From the NCBI GenBank assembly GCA_017444395.1, contig JAFSWT010000034.1, forward strand, positions 1 to 58,277: 58,277 nt of DNA. Direction: 5' to 3'. Positions 1 through 8,492 of the stretch are shown here, piece after piece. Numbering within the stretch: position 1 is the stretch's first letter; each line of letters opens with the position of its first letter. The notes beneath the pieces are model-generated. The model was not told the DNA's origin. It ran no database searches and saw only the letters and a list, made by a program, of their open reading frames with translations. The position numbers and the translations under genes are program-made. This DNA comes from Schwartzia sp. (in: firmicutes) (GTDB lineage Bacteria; Bacillota; Negativicutes; Selenomonadales; Selenomonadaceae).

Positions 1-526
1 CGGAAAGGATGACCAGCTGGTCGGCGTCCACCAGCGCGGCCACGATGGCGGATAGGTTGTCGTTGTCGCAGATTTTCAGCTCGTCCACCGAGACGGCGTC
101 GTTCTCGTTGACCACCGGCACGACGCCCATGGCCAGCAGCGCCAGCAAAGCGTTGCGGGAGTTCGTGTACTGGTTGTGGCGCACCGAGTTTTCCTTCGTC
201 AGCAGCACCTGTCCCACCGTCTGGCCGTACTCGGAGAACAATGTCTCGTAGATGTGCATGAGGACGCCCTGACCGACGGCCGCCAATGCCTGCCGCTCCG
301 GCACGCCCTTGGGCTTCTCGGTCAGGCCCAGATGGTTGACACCGGTGGCGATGGCGCCGGAGGAGACCAGGATGATTTCCCGGCCCTGATTGCGCAGGTC
401 CGCCAACTCGCGCACCAGCTTTTCCATGCGGCCGAGGTTCATCTTGCCGCCGGGGTAGGTGATGGTGCTGGTGCCGACCTTCACCACGATGCGATGGGCT
501 TCTTTCAGCCGGGCCCGGTGATCCAT
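1..526 (-). CDS. proB: Glutamate 5-kinase, 5' part (gene runs off the left edge)
   Basis: Catalyses ATP-dependent phosphorylation of L-glutamate, the first step of proline synthesis. About 175 N-terminal residues are visible. They open with the amino-acid-kinase phosphate loop KVGTSTIT and continue through VSSGAIATG and NENDAVS, as in ProB. The ATG at 526 is chosen because GGGAG lies 8 nt upstream; a GTG seven codons earlier overlaps the yhbY stop (GTGA) and is less likely. It is the last visible gene of the rplU-prp-rpmA-obg-yhbY operon. The C-terminal part, including any PUA domain, is outside the window. Confidence 0.93.
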   Translation of the reverse strand, partial: MDHRARLKEAHRIVVKVGTSTITYPGGKMNLGRMEKLVRELADLRNQGREIILVSSGAIATGVNHLGLTEKPKGVPERQALAAVGQGVLMHIYETLFSEYGQTVGQVLLTKENSVRHNQYTNSRNALLALLAMGVVPVVNENDAVSVDELKICDNDNLSAIVAALVDADQLVILS

Positions 527-543
527 GCGCTGCGCTCCCTTCG

Positions 544-846
544 TCACGGCAGTTCGATGCGGGGTTTCTCGGTGTTGCGCTTCCAGAGAAGGCCGTTGCG
601 GCCGATGAGTTGCACGAGGTCAGCGTCCAGTCGTTCCGCCAGTTTGCCTATGGCGTCCGCCGGCTCCTCGGGCGCGTTCTTCTGCACCCGGACCTTGATG
701 AGCTCGTGTTTGGTGATGGCATCCCGGGCCGCCTGCGTTACCGTGGGGGTGACGCCTTCGTGGCCGACGCTGACGATGGGGTCTTCTTTGGCGCCCAGGG
801 CCCGCAGGAAACGCTTCTGCTTGCCGGTCAATGTGGTTTGTATCAA
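544..846 (-). CDS. yhbY: YhbY-type CRM-domain RNA-binding protein
   Basis: A 100-residue protein that is essentially one CRM domain, with the opening LTGKQKRFLRALGA and a late GRNGLLW corresponding to the family's conserved G-x-x-G region. Relatives associate with pre-50S ribosomal particles, so a role in large-subunit assembly is likely; this is family knowledge. The start is TTG at 846, with AAAGGAGC seven bases upstream. It sits between obg and proB, which fits a ribosome-assembly operon. The stop codon is 18 nt from the proB ATG, suggesting coupled translation. Confidence 0.9.
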   Translation of the reverse strand: MIQTTLTGKQKRFLRALGAKEDPIVSVGHEGVTPTVTQAARDAITKHELIKVRVQKNAPEEPADAIGKLAERLDADLVQLIGRNGLLWKRNTEKPRIELP

Positions 847-886
847 GATAGTGCTCCTTTTCGCTCTGACAGGGAAGTCTCCCGGT

Positions 887-2176
887 TCAATCCCGGAACT
901 CGAACTCCATTTCGCCGATGTGGACGGTGTCGCCTTCCTTGATGCCGCGTTTCTTCAGCCGGGCGTCGATGCCCTTCATGCGCCAGATGTACTGGAACCG
1001 GCGCAGGGCCTCGTCGTTGCCGAAATTCGTCATGGCCACGAGCTTTTCCAGCGCCTTGCCGTGAACGATGAAGTCGCCGGCGTCGTTGCGGCTGATGGTG
1101 ACGTTGTCCGGGTCCTCGTCCTGGTTGGCGTCATAGACCTTGATGCCGTCGTCCGGTTCTTCCTCCGGCGGCTCGACGTACTCCTCCAGCGCCTGAGCAG
1201 TCCGGGCGACGAGCTCTTTGAGTCCCTCTTTCGTTGCCGCCGAGACGGCGAGAAGGGGGATGCCCTCTTTGGCGGCCAAAGTCTCAAGGCGCGGCAGGTT
1301 CTCCGCCGCTCCCGGCAGGTCCATCTTGTTCGCTACCAGAATCTGCGGCCGGCGGGCGATTTTGGCGCTGTACTTTTCCAGCTCGGCGTTGATGCGGTGA
1401 TAGTCCTCCACCGGGTCCCGCCCCTCGATGCCGGAGGCGTCCACGATGTGCAGGATAACCCGGGTGCGCTCCACATGGCGCAGGAAATCGTAGCCGAGGC
1501 CGGCGCCGTCCGCCGCCCCCTCAATGAGGCCGGGAATGTCGGCCATGACGAAGCTCTTTTCCTCGTCCACCGCCACTACGCCCAGCACTGGCGTCAGCGT
1601 CGTGAAGTGATACTCGGCGATCTCCGGCCGGGCGGCGGAGACGCTGGCGATGATGCTGGACTTGCCGACGCTGGGATAGCCGACGAGGCCGACGTCCGCC
1701 AGCAGTTTCAGCTCCAGCAACAGGCTGCGGCTCTCCCCCGGCTCGCCGAGCTCGGCAAAGGAAGGGGCCCGGTTGCGGCTGGAGGCGAATTTCGCGTTGC
1801 CCCGGCCGCCACGGCCACCGCGGGCAATGACGGCCCGCTGCCCAGCCTCCGTCATGTCCGCCAGTGTCTCCCCGGTCTCGGCGTCCTTGACCAGCGTTCC
1901 CGGCGGGACTTTGACCAGGCAGGGCGGGGCGTTCTTGCCAAACTGGTTCTTGATGTCGCCGTTCTCGCCGTTCTCGCCCTTGAACTTCCGGTGGTAGCGG
2001 AAATCCAGCAGCGTGTTCAGGTTGTTATCGACGACGAAGACGATGTCGGCGCCCCGGCCGCCGTCGCCGCCGGAGGGGCCGCCCATGGGGACGAACTTCT
2101 CCCGGCGAAAGGCCGATTTGCCGTTGCCGCCGTCCCCGGCTTTGACCGTGATGGTCGTGCGGTCGATGAATTGCAT
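887..2176 (-). CDS. obg: Obg-family GTPase (ribosome assembly)
   Basis: A 429-residue Obg/CgtA GTPase involved in late 50S assembly and growth control. An N-terminal glycine-rich Obg fold covers residues 1-158, with GGNGKSAFRREKFVP and repeated GGRGGRGN stretches. The G domain follows: G1 GYPSVGKS at 166-173, the TT of switch I, G3 DIPG and G4 NKMD. A C-terminal OCT-type domain ends the protein, as in Gram-positive Obg. P-loop and switch residues are intact. CCGGAGGT lies upstream of the ATG. Its place after rplU-prp-rpmA is the classical order. Confidence 0.96.
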   Translation of the reverse strand: MQFIDRTTITVKAGDGGNGKSAFRREKFVPMGGPSGGDGGRGADIVFVVDNNLNTLLDFRYHRKFKGENGENGDIKNQFGKNAPPCLVKVPPGTLVKDAETGETLADMTEAGQRAVIARGGRGGRGNAKFASSRNRAPSFAELGEPGESRSLLLELKLLADVGLVGYPSVGKSSIIASVSAARPEIAEYHFTTLTPVLGVVAVDEEKSFVMADIPGLIEGAADGAGLGYDFLRHVERTRVILHIVDASGIEGRDPVEDYHRINAELEKYSAKIARRPQILVANKMDLPGAAENLPRLETLAAKEGIPLLAVSAATKEGLKELVARTAQALEEYVEPPEEEPDDGIKVYDANQDEDPDNVTISRNDAGDFIVHGKALEKLVAMTNFGNDEALRRFQYIWRMKGIDARLKKRGIKEGDTVHIGEMEFEFRD

Positions 2177-2198
2177 GAAATACCTCCGGATACAAGAA

Positions 2199-2222
2199 TA
2201 CCTGCGCCCGAAGGCGCAGGTA
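2199..2222 (-). other. Perfect hairpin with a cUUCGg tetraloop between rpmA and obg
   Basis: On the minus strand a 10-bp perfect stem (TACCTGCGCC/GGCGCAGGTA) is closed by a TTCG loop, the very stable C(UUCG)G tetraloop. No T-run follows, so it is not a standard intrinsic terminator. It may act in RNA processing or protect the 3' end of the upstream mRNA segment; that is inference. Confidence 0.75.
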
Positions 2223-2239
2223 CGTGAGTTGCGTATGGC

Positions 2240-2536
2240 TTACGCTTGGGCTTCCTCCGCCGGATAAACGCTGACCTGGCGGCGGTACTTGCCCCGGCGC
2301 TCAAAGGCGACCTTGCCGGCGACCTTGGCGAACAGCGTATCATCGCTGCCGATGCCGACGTTATGGCCCGGGTGGAAGTGGGTGCCGCGCTGGCGGACCA
2401 GGATGCTGCCCGCGGTGACGACGGTATTGGCCTGCGCTTTGACGCCCAGACGCTGGGAAGCGCTGTCGCGGCCGTTGCGTGTGCTGCTGACGCCCTTCTT
2501 GTGGGCGAATAACTGCAAATCAAAATGGAACATCAT
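2240..2536 (-). CDS. rpmA: 50S ribosomal protein L27 with cleavable N-terminal extension
   Basis: Ribosomal protein L27, 98 residues, located at the peptidyl-transferase centre. After the leader [10 protein letters not shown] comes the mature N-terminus AHKKG, then NGRDS and GSILVRQRG as in the family. In Firmicutes such a leader is cut after the Phe by the cysteine protease Prp, whose gene lies directly upstream. The ATG at 2536 is preferred over the in-frame ATG at 2560 because GGGGGTG lies seven bases before it and the product then begins with the expected leader. It is part of the rplU operon. Confidence 0.96.
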   Translation of the reverse strand: MMFHFDLQLFAHKKGVSSTRNGRDSASQRLGVKAQANTVVTAGSILVRQRGTHFHPGHNVGIGSDDTLFAKVAGKVAFERRGKYRRQVSVYPAEEAQA

Positions 2537-2556
2537 TTGTTTCACCCCCGTGAATC

Positions 2557-2871
2557 TCATGATTCGGTGATCTGGACGGCCTTCGGGTACTGCCGCTGAA
2601 TCTCGGTCATTCCCAAAAGCATCGTCTCCAAAATAGCTTCGGTGAGGTCATCAGGTTCGCCCCGGAGCGTCATCCGCAAGTCGCCGCCCGGCTGTATATC
2701 GTAAGAAATCTGCCGGTGCAAATGCTCGCTCAGCCCTAACAGGGCGGTCTGCGCCAACGCGGAAACGCCCGCGCAGACAATATCCTCTCCCCGGGGCGCG
2801 GTGCCGCTGTGGCCATTGACCCGAAATGCGGCTATCCGGTTGCCGGAGCGGATTATCTTAATCCGGATCAT
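2557..2871 (-). CDS. prp: Ribosomal-processing cysteine protease Prp
   Basis: A 104-residue member of the YsxB/Prp family. Family knowledge says it removes the N-terminal extension of L27 so that the mature protein can enter the ribosome. The expected catalytic pair is visible: H21 in NGHSG and C33 in [12 protein letters not shown]. The gene starts six bases after the rplU stop and lies just before rpmA, its substrate gene; its stop region overlaps the first possible rpmA start. No strong Shine-Dalgarno is seen, so translation probably depends on coupling to rplU. Confidence 0.93.
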   Translation of the reverse strand: MIRIKIIRSGNRIAAFRVNGHSGTAPRGEDIVCAGVSALAQTALLGLSEHLHRQISYDIQPGGDLRMTLRGEPDDLTEAILETMLLGMTEIQRQYPKAVQITES

Positions 2872-2877
2872 CGGCGG

Positions 2878-3189
2878 TTACGCCTCGATCTTCTCGATGA
2901 CGACCTTCGTGTAAGGCTGGCGATGGCCCTGGCGGCGGCGATAGTTGGACTTCGCCTTGTATTTGAAGACCAGGATCTTCTTTTCCTTGCCCTGCGCCTC
3001 GACCTTGCCGGTGACCTTCGCACCGGAAACCAGCGGCTTGCCGACAGTGACATCGCCGTCCCGCACCACAGTGAGGACTTCCTCGAACGTCACGGCGTCG
3101 CCCTCAGCGGCTTCGAGCTTCTCCACGTAAATCGTGTCGCCTTCGGCCACCTTGTACTGCTTGCCGCCTGTCTGAATGATCGCGTACAT
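2878..3189 (-). CDS. rplU: 50S ribosomal protein L21
   Basis: Ribosomal protein L21, 103 residues, which binds 23S rRNA. It has the typical opening [14 protein letters not shown] and the C-terminal [19 protein letters not shown] signature. The ATG at 3189 has GGGAGGTG seven bases upstream; a longer in-frame start at 3204 would place that Shine-Dalgarno inside the gene and is rejected. It is the first gene of the rplU-prp-rpmA-obg-yhbY-proB operon, behind the promoter at 3296-3324. Confidence 0.97.
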   Translation of the reverse strand: MYAIIQTGGKQYKVAEGDTIYVEKLEAAEGDAVTFEEVLTVVRDGDVTVGKPLVSGAKVTGKVEAQGKEKKILVFKYKAKSNYRRRQGHRQPYTKVVIEKIEA

Positions 3190-3289
3190 GAAAACACCTC
3201 CCATATCGTTTACTCGCCGGCTGCGGTAGCGATGTATCGCGTTTGGGACCTCGCCGCGCGGTTGGGGAAGACGCTAAACGCGCCTAACT
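3190..3289 (-). promoter_or_regulatory. 5' leader of the rplU operon
   Basis: About 100 nt separate the predicted transcription start from the rplU Shine-Dalgarno. Firmicutes often carry an L21 leader RNA here that binds the ribosomal protein for feedback control. A short GCGAT/ATCGC inverted repeat is visible near 3230, but I cannot confirm a match to the known leader model by eye. Confidence 0.35.
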
Positions 3290-3295
3290 TTGGAA

Positions 3296-3324
3296 ATCAT
3301 AGCATACTCTTTGCCCCTTGTCAA
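3296..3324 (-). promoter_or_regulatory. Sigma-70-type promoter of the rplU-obg-proB operon
   Basis: On the minus strand, TTGACA at 3319-3324 and TATGAT at 3296-3301 are separated by exactly 17 bp. This is a near-consensus housekeeping promoter pointing into rplU. Confidence 0.88.
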
Positions 3325-3338
3325 ACAAAACGTTTCTG

Positions 3339-3378
3339 AAAAAACCGGCATCTGAAACGACGCCGCGCCCGTTGCCGG
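3339..3378 (-). terminator. Candidate intrinsic terminator of dnaX
   Basis: Downstream of dnaX on the minus strand, CCGGCA (3373-3378) pairs with TGCCGG (3345-3350), followed by six T. The loop is long (22 nt), so the structure is weaker than a classical terminator. It lies just before the rplU promoter. Confidence 0.5.
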
Positions 3379-3403
3379 AGCCGCGACGTTCCGGGATTTC
3401 CGG

Positions 3404-5362
3404 CTATTCTTCTTCCGGCGGCGGAGCGTCATCATCGTCAGGGAACGGAATACCGCCATCGTCAGGGAAATCGTCGTCCCCGGGGAAGGGGACATCGTCA
3501 GGACCCGGCGGCTTCGCCGGCGCTGCAGTGGCAGGTGCCGGTGTCGGCGGCGTCTTATTTTCCGGCGCCGCGGCCGACTCCTCCGGGACCGGCTCCAGAT
3601 GGCCGCCGAAAAGCCCGGTGAGGATCGCTTCCTCCCGCTTTCCCTCGGCACTCAGGGGCAGCGGTTTCACCGGCGGTTCTTCCGATGCCGGTGCCGGCGG
3701 TGGCTCCGAGGCGGCGGCTTTCTTCCGTCGTGGGAGCGTCGACGCCGTCGCTGTCGTCTCGCAAATGAGCCGCCGCGGACTGCCGGCGAGCCTAGCCAGC
3801 CGCTCCTCAATGGCCTGCCGGGAGTCGTCCCGTTCCACCCGTCCCTGGATGAATTCGCTGTCGAAAAGCACCCGGAACACTTTGTCCGTCATGCCGCCGA
3901 AATGGGCTTTACTTAGAAATTTATGAAAGATATGGTATTCTTCGTCTTGCTGTAATTCGTCCAGCAGTTTTTGCCAGATTGCCGTCCCCTCGGGCGTTAC
4001 AGCCGCATCGGCAACATCCGCCGTCGCGGCTTTGCGGGCCGTCGTCCGCCGGGGTTTTGCCGGCGTCTTGGGAAGCGGACTGGCGGGAGACGCAGCGTGT
4101 CCGGCCGGGGCAGGGGGCGGCGCCGGTTCTGTCGGTGCCGGGGCGGGGGCCGCCGTTGCCACAGGGCGGGCGGCAAGCTCGGCACTGAGCTGGGCGACAC
4201 GGGCCTCCAGTGCTTTGAGGCGGCTCTCGTCCGCCGCGACCGGCGAACCAGCCGCCGAAGCCGTTGGGGCCGCTTCACTCATTGGGGCCCGGCACAATGT
4301 CAGCAGGGCCGTTTCCAGGGCTATCCGGGGCTCGGTGGTCCAGCGCAACTCGGTCAGCACCTCGTGGAGCCGGGCGATCATCGAAGGGATGGCCTCCGGT
4401 GTGACCAGGGCCGTTTCCCGGGCCAAAGCGTCCGCCGGCACATCGAAGGGCGCGTCCGGCAGCGGTCCGGCGGCCTGATAGACCATGACGGCCCGAAGCT
4501 CGGCGATGAGCTCCGCCACCAGCCGGCGGATGTCCTTGCCTTCGTTCAGGATTTCCGCCGTCTGGGTGAGGGCGGTGTGGGCGTCGTGCCCGGCGATGGC
4601 AGCAAAGAGTTTCTCCAGCCCTTCGCGGCCGATGAGCCCCAGCACATCCCGGACCAGTGGCTCGGTGACGCCGTCCTCAGCCAGGGCCGCGCACTGGTCG
4701 AGCGAGGACAGGGCGTCCCGCATCCCGCCGGCGGCCTCCCGGGCGATGAGCGAGAGAGCCGCGTCCTCGGCGGCGATGCCGGAGGCGTCGCAGACATGAC
4801 GGAGGCGCGCCTCGATGTCCCTGGCGGCAATTCGTTTGAAGTCATACCGCTGGCAACGGGACTGGATGGTGGCCGGCACCTTGTGAATCTCGGTGGTGGC
4901 CAAAATGAATACCACCTGGGCCGGCGGCTCCTCCAGGGTTTTCAGGAGGGCGTTGAAGGCTTCGGTGGTCAGCATGTGGACCTCGTCGATGATATAGACT
5001 TTCCAGCGGCCGGCGGCGGGCGCGAATTTCACCGTCTCTCTGAGGCCCCGGATCTCGTCGATGCCGCGGTTGGAGGCGGCGTCAATCTCCAGGACATCCA
5101 TGGAAGTGCCGTCGTTGATGCGGCGGCAGCTCTCGCACTCGTTGCAGGGCTCCGGCGTCGGGCCCCGGTCGCAGTTCAGCGCCTTGGCCAGGATTTTCGC
5201 CGTGCTGGTCTTGCCGGTGCCCCGGGGGCCGGAAAACAGGTAGGCGTGGCCAACCCGCCCGGTGCGGATGGCCTGGGCCAGCGTCCGGCTCACCTGCTCC
5301 TGCCCCACGAGGCTGTCAAACCCCGTGGGCCGCCATTTCCGATACAGCGCTACATACGCCAT
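3404..5362 (-). CDS. dnaX: DNA polymerase III subunit gamma/tau
   Basis: Clamp-loader ATPase, 652 residues. The AAA+ module shows Walker A GPRGTGKT at 45-52, four zinc-binding cysteines (C64, C73, C76, C79) and the sensor-type DAASNRGIDEIR. Domain III is followed by a long Pro/Ala-rich linker from about residue 365, a compact region near 450-540, and a final acidic Pro/Asp-rich tail ending in DDDDAPPPEEE. The length indicates a full tau form. ATG at 5362 follows AAGGAG with a 7-nt gap. It is flanked upstream by a solitary antitoxin gene rather than the recR/ybaB often found next to dnaX; those would normally lie downstream and are absent here too. Confidence 0.96.
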   Translation of the reverse strand: MAYVALYRKWRPTGFDSLVGQEQVSRTLAQAIRTGRVGHAYLFSGPRGTGKTSTAKILAKALNCDRGPTPEPCNECESCRRINDGTSMDVLEIDAASNRGIDEIRGLRETVKFAPAAGRWKVYIIDEVHMLTTEAFNALLKTLEEPPAQVVFILATTEIHKVPATIQSRCQRYDFKRIAARDIEARLRHVCDASGIAAEDAALSLIAREAAGGMRDALSSLDQCAALAEDGVTEPLVRDVLGLIGREGLEKLFAAIAGHDAHTALTQTAEILNEGKDIRRLVAELIAELRAVMVYQAAGPLPDAPFDVPADALARETALVTPEAIPSMIARLHEVLTELRWTTEPRIALETALLTLCRAPMSEAAPTASAAGSPVAADESRLKALEARVAQLSAELAARPVATAAPAPAPTEPAPPPAPAGHAASPASPLPKTPAKPRRTTARKAATADVADAAVTPEGTAIWQKLLDELQQDEEYHIFHKFLSKAHFGGMTDKVFRVLFDSEFIQGRVERDDSRQAIEERLARLAGSPRRLICETTATASTLPRRKKAAASEPPPAPASEEPPVKPLPLSAEGKREEAILTGLFGGHLEPVPEESAAAPENKTPPTPAPATAAPAKPPGPDDVPFPGDDDFPDDGGIPFPDDDDAPPPEEE

Positions 5363-5466
5363 CTTACCGCTCCTTTTCCCGCAGACGTCAATTCCACGGC
5401 TATAATGATACTACGCCCGGATATAATGAGACGAATTCCTAACACATATCAATAATAATATTAGTG

Positions 5467-5757
5467 TCAAGCAAGATTTTCATACTTTGTCAGCCTTTCC
5501 GCTTTATATTCCAGGCGTGTCATACCTTCATCGGGCAATGCGCCCACGAGTGCGTTTATAGCGTCGGCGATTCCCTCACTCTCGGCTCGTTTTGTGAGTT
5601 TTTGCGGTAAATTGATTTTGCCGGATAGTTTGCCTTGCTGCGGTTGCGTTAGTTTCGCTATCACTTTTCCATCCTGCATAATAAAAACATCCTGCTTGGC
5701 TACTAACTGCAAATAATGATTCATGTTCTGCTGAAAATCAGTCACAGTTACAGGCAT
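5467..5757 (-). CDS. Solitary Phd/YefM-family antitoxin
   Basis: A 96-residue protein whose first 40 residues match the Phd/YefM DNA-binding fold (VTDFQQNMNHYLQLV, then FIMQDGKVIAKLTQP). In type II toxin-antitoxin modules this fold dimerises, binds the operon promoter and neutralises a toxin with its C-terminal tail. No toxin gene follows: only 104 AT-rich bases separate it from dnaX. The coding sequence is visibly richer in A+T than its neighbours, which suggests acquisition from elsewhere. It lies 15 bp after the ABC ATPase gene, with AAAGGGGTG before the ATG, so it may be read from the transporter promoter. Confidence 0.75.
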   Translation of the reverse strand: MPVTVTDFQQNMNHYLQLVAKQDVFIMQDGKVIAKLTQPQQGKLSGKINLPQKLTKRAESEGIADAINALVGALPDEGMTRLEYKAERLTKYENLA

Positions 5758-5772
5758 GTTTCTACACCCCTT

Positions 5773-6489
5773 TTACAGAATCTTCGACAGGAACAGCTTT
5801 GTCCGTTCCTCTTTCGGATGGGAAAAGATTTCCTCCGGCGTCCCATGCTCCACGATGACGCCCTGGTCCACGAAGAGCACCCGATCGCCCACTTCGCGGG
5901 CAAAGCCCATTTCGTGAGTGACCACCACCATCGTCATGCCCTCGGTGGCCAGCTCCTGCATGACGTTCAATACTTCCTTGACCATTTCCGGGTCGAGGGC
6001 CGAGGTAGGCTCGTCAAAGAGCATGACCTTCGGCTTCATCGCCCGCGCCCGGGCGATGGCGACGCGCTGCTGCTGGCCGCCGGAGAGCTGCTCCGGGTAG
6101 GCGTCGATGCGATCCGCCAGGCCGACTTTCTGTAGGAGCGCCAAGGCCACTTGGGTGGCTTCCTCCGGACTGGTGTTCCGCACTTTTCGGGGGGCCAGGG
6201 TGATGTTCTCGCCCACCGTCATATGAGGGAAGAGGTTGAACCGCTGGAACACCATGCCCACTTCGGCGCGGATCTCGTTGAGATTTTGCGCGGTGACTTC
6301 ATCGCCGTCGATGGTGATCGTGCCGGCGGTGGGTTCTTCCAGGAAATTGATGCAGCGCAGCAGCGTTGATTTCCCCGAGCCGGAGGGGCCGATGATGACC
6401 ACGACTTCCCGATCGGCGACGGAAAGATCGATGCCTCGCAGCACTTCGGTATCGCCAAAGGATTTACGAAGTCCTTTAATGTCGATCAC
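5773..6489 (-). CDS. Polar amino-acid ABC transporter, ATP-binding protein
   Basis: A 238-residue GlnQ/HisP-type ATPase that powers amino-acid uptake from the cytoplasmic face. Visible motifs are Walker A GPSGSGKS at 34-41, the signature LSGGQQQR, Walker [14 protein letters not shown] and the switch His in VVTHEMGF. The start is taken as GTG at 6489, preceded by AAAGGAGG; this gives the standard opening [14 protein letters not shown] longer in-frame start at 6537 would lie inside the permease gene. The end of the permease gene overlaps this gene by 14 nt, so the two are coupled. The substrate (Gln, His, Arg or another polar amino acid) cannot be read from the ATPase. Confidence 0.93.
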   Translation of the reverse strand: MIDIKGLRKSFGDTEVLRGIDLSVADREVVVIIGPSGSGKSTLLRCINFLEEPTAGTITIDGDEVTAQNLNEIRAEVGMVFQRFNLFPHMTVGENITLAPRKVRNTSPEEATQVALALLQKVGLADRIDAYPEQLSGGQQQRVAIARARAMKPKVMLFDEPTSALDPEMVKEVLNVMQELATEGMTMVVVTHEMGFAREVGDRVLFVDQGVIVEHGTPEEIFSHPKEERTKLFLSKIL

Positions 6490-7141
6490 TGACCTGGAAC
6501 CTCCTTTCAAGGTAGGCGACCAGCCGGGAAATGGCAATCGTCATGATGAGATAGATGAGGGCGACGGCGGTCCAGATTTCCAGCGAGCCGTAAGTCCGGG
6601 CGATGATGAGCTGACCCCGGCGGGTGAGCTCCTCGAAGCCGATGACCGACACCAGCGAAGAGTCTTTCAGAAGGGCGATGAACTCGTTCCCCAAGGGCGG
6701 GATGACCCGCTTGAACGCCTGGGGCACGATGATATAACGCATGGTCTGAGCCCAGGACAGGCCCAGGGACCGGCCCGCCTCCATCTGCCCGTTATCCACC
6801 GACTGGATGCCGGCCCGGAAGATCTCGGCGATATAAGCGCCGCTGTTGATGCTGCAGGCCGAGATGGCGGCCAGGAACGGGTCCATGTGCTGCCCGGTGA
6901 CCACCGGCAGGGCGAAATAGACGAGGAATATCTGCACCAGGAGTGGCGTCCCCCGCAGGAAGTCCACATAGACCGCCGCCAACAGCCGCAGCAGCCGGAA
7001 CTCCGAGATGCGGGCGATGCCGACGAAGAGGCCGATGATGATGCCGAAACCCACGGAGAGCGCCGTGATCTTGATGGTCACGCCCGCGCCCAAAAAGAGC
7101 AGCGGCAGGGCGCTGACCGCCAGGTCCAAATCGTAATTCAT
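6476..7141 (-). CDS. Polar amino-acid ABC transporter, permease
   Basis: A 221-residue HisM/GlnP-type membrane permease with about five hydrophobic segments. The EAA-like loop reads [22 protein letters not shown], with the invariant Gly. A single permease gene suggests a homodimeric channel. The start at 7141 has AAGGTG upstream, and the promoter at 7211-7239 precedes it. No periplasmic substrate-binding protein is encoded next to the pair, so the binding protein must be elsewhere or shared with another transporter. Confidence 0.93.
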   Translation of the reverse strand: MNYDLDLAVSALPLLFLGAGVTIKITALSVGFGIIIGLFVGIARISEFRLLRLLAAVYVDFLRGTPLLVQIFLVYFALPVVTGQHMDPFLAAISACSINSGAYIAEIFRAGIQSVDNGQMEAGRSLGLSWAQTMRYIIVPQAFKRVIPPLGNEFIALLKDSSLVSVIGFEELTRRGQLIIARTYGSLEIWTAVALIYLIMTIAISRLVAYLERRFQVSDRH

Positions 7142-7210
7142 TCGCTACACCTTGCTTTTGGAGGATTTCCCCCTCTGGGGACAGGAACAGCCTTCCATTC
7201 CTATCCTATT

Positions 7211-7239
7211 ATCGTACCCGAGAATGGCGGAATATGCAA
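7211..7239 (-). promoter_or_regulatory. Candidate promoter of the amino-acid ABC transporter
   Basis: Minus strand TTGCAT (7234-7239), 17-bp spacer, TACGAT (7211-7216). It points into the permease gene. Confidence 0.55.
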
Positions 7240-7364
7240 CGAAAAATTTACGAAAATGACAAATCATCCCCCGGCATCTTTTCCCGCGGCCGAGACCGGC
7301 AAAAAGGAAGCAAAAAGGAATGGCTGTTCCCTGCGAAAAAATGATAAAAAAAGGCGGAAGACAG

Positions 7365-7393
7365 TTCCCTATCGACGTAAGGTGTGGTAGAAT
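7365..7393 (+). promoter_or_regulatory. Candidate promoter of the mre operon
   Basis: A good -10 TAGAAT at 7388-7393 has only a weak -35 (TTCCCT) 17 bp upstream. It is the best candidate before mreB, with a leader of about 55 nt. Confidence 0.4.
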
Positions 7394-7454
7394 GATATGA
7401 ATTCATTCCAGTGTTTGACACTAGCGAGACAAGAGGAAGGAGCTTACTATAATA

Positions 7455-8492
7455 ATGTGGAGCATTTTTGGCGGTTTTTCCCGCGATATGGGCATAGATC
7501 TGGGCACGGCAAATACGCTGGTGCATGTGAAGGGCCGGGGCATCGTCCTGCGGGAACCCTCGGTGGTGGCTATCAAGAGCGATAACGGCGAAGTCCTGGC
7601 GGTGGGCGAGGAAGCGAAGCGGATGATTGGCCGCACGCCGGGCAACATCGTGGCCATCCGGCCGATGAAGGACGGCGTCATCGCCGACTTTGACGTGACC
7701 CAGGCCATGCTGAAGTATTTCATCCGCAAAGCGATGAACACGAAATCCTTCGTCCGGCCCCGGGTCGTGGTGGGCGTGCCCTCCGGCGTCACCGAGGTGG
7801 AGAAGCGGGCCGTCATCGACGCGGCCCAGCAGGCGGGTGCCCGGGAGGCGTACCTGATTGAGGAGCCGATGGCGGCGGCCATCGGGGCGGGCCTGCCGGT
7901 GGAGGATGCCACCGGCAGCATGGTCGTCGATATCGGCGGCGGCACCACGGAAATCGCGGTCATTTCCCTCGGCGGCATCGTCACCAGCCGTTCCATCCGC
8001 ATCGGTGGCGACGAGATGGACTCCGCCATCGTCCAGTACATCAAGCGCATGTATAACCTGATGATCGGTGAACGGACGGCGGAGGAAGTCAAGATCTCCA
8101 TCGGCTCGGCCATCGTCGCGCCGGAAGCGGACCGCACCATGGACATCCGCGGCCGCGACCTCGTCAGCGGCCTGCCGAAGACGTTGAACATCAAGGCCAG
8201 CGAGGTCCGTGAGGCGCTGGACGATCCGATCTACAAGATCATCGACGCGGTCAAGGGTACCCTGGAAAAGACGCCACCGGAACTGGCGGCGGACGTGATG
8301 GATCACGGCATCATGATGACCGGCGGCGGGGCTCTCCTGACGAACCTCGACAAGCTCCTGAGCAAGGAGACGGGTATGCCGGTACTGGTGTCCGAGGACG
8401 CGCTTTCCTGTGTGGGCGAAGGCACCGGCCGTTCGCTGGAGAACATCGAGCTTTTGCAACGTGTAGTGATGACGACAAAGAAGTTGAAATAA
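7455..8492 (+). CDS. mreB: Rod-shape-determining actin homologue MreB
   Basis: A bacterial actin of 345 residues that forms membrane-bound filaments directing lateral wall synthesis. The phosphate-1 loop [13 protein letters not shown] opens the protein, and the second phosphate motif [15 protein letters not shown] and MTGGGALL are present. The length is normal. The first residues ([13 protein letters not shown]) include a hydrophobic tip suited to membrane contact. GGAAGGAG lies 12 nt before the ATG. It is the first gene of mreB-mreC-mreD-mrdA. Confidence 0.97.
   Translation: MWSIFGGFSRDMGIDLGTANTLVHVKGRGIVLREPSVVAIKSDNGEVLAVGEEAKRMIGRTPGNIVAIRPMKDGVIADFDVTQAMLKYFIRKAMNTKSFVRPRVVVGVPSGVTEVEKRAVIDAAQQAGAREAYLIEEPMAAAIGAGLPVEDATGSMVVDIGGGTTEIAVISLGGIVTSRSIRIGGDEMDSAIVQYIKRMYNLMIGERTAEEVKISIGSAIVAPEADRTMDIRGRDLVSGLPKTLNIKASEVREALDDPIYKIIDAVKGTLEKTPPELAADVMDHGIMMTGGGALLTNLDKLLSKETGMPVLVSEDALSCVGEGTGRSLENIELLQRVVMTTKKLK

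Larger units (their letters stand above)
7142..7454. other. Divergent intergenic region between the ABC permease and mreB
   Basis: 313 bp without a gene. It holds a leftward promoter (7211-7239), a candidate rightward promoter for mreB (7365-7393) and an A-rich stretch at 7240-7360. I see no other structured element. Confidence 0.7.

Noticed and set aside
5363-5466. A toxin gene partner for the antitoxin
   Set aside because: Only 104 bp to dnaX, with no frame long enough for a known toxin such as RelE, Doc or PIN families.
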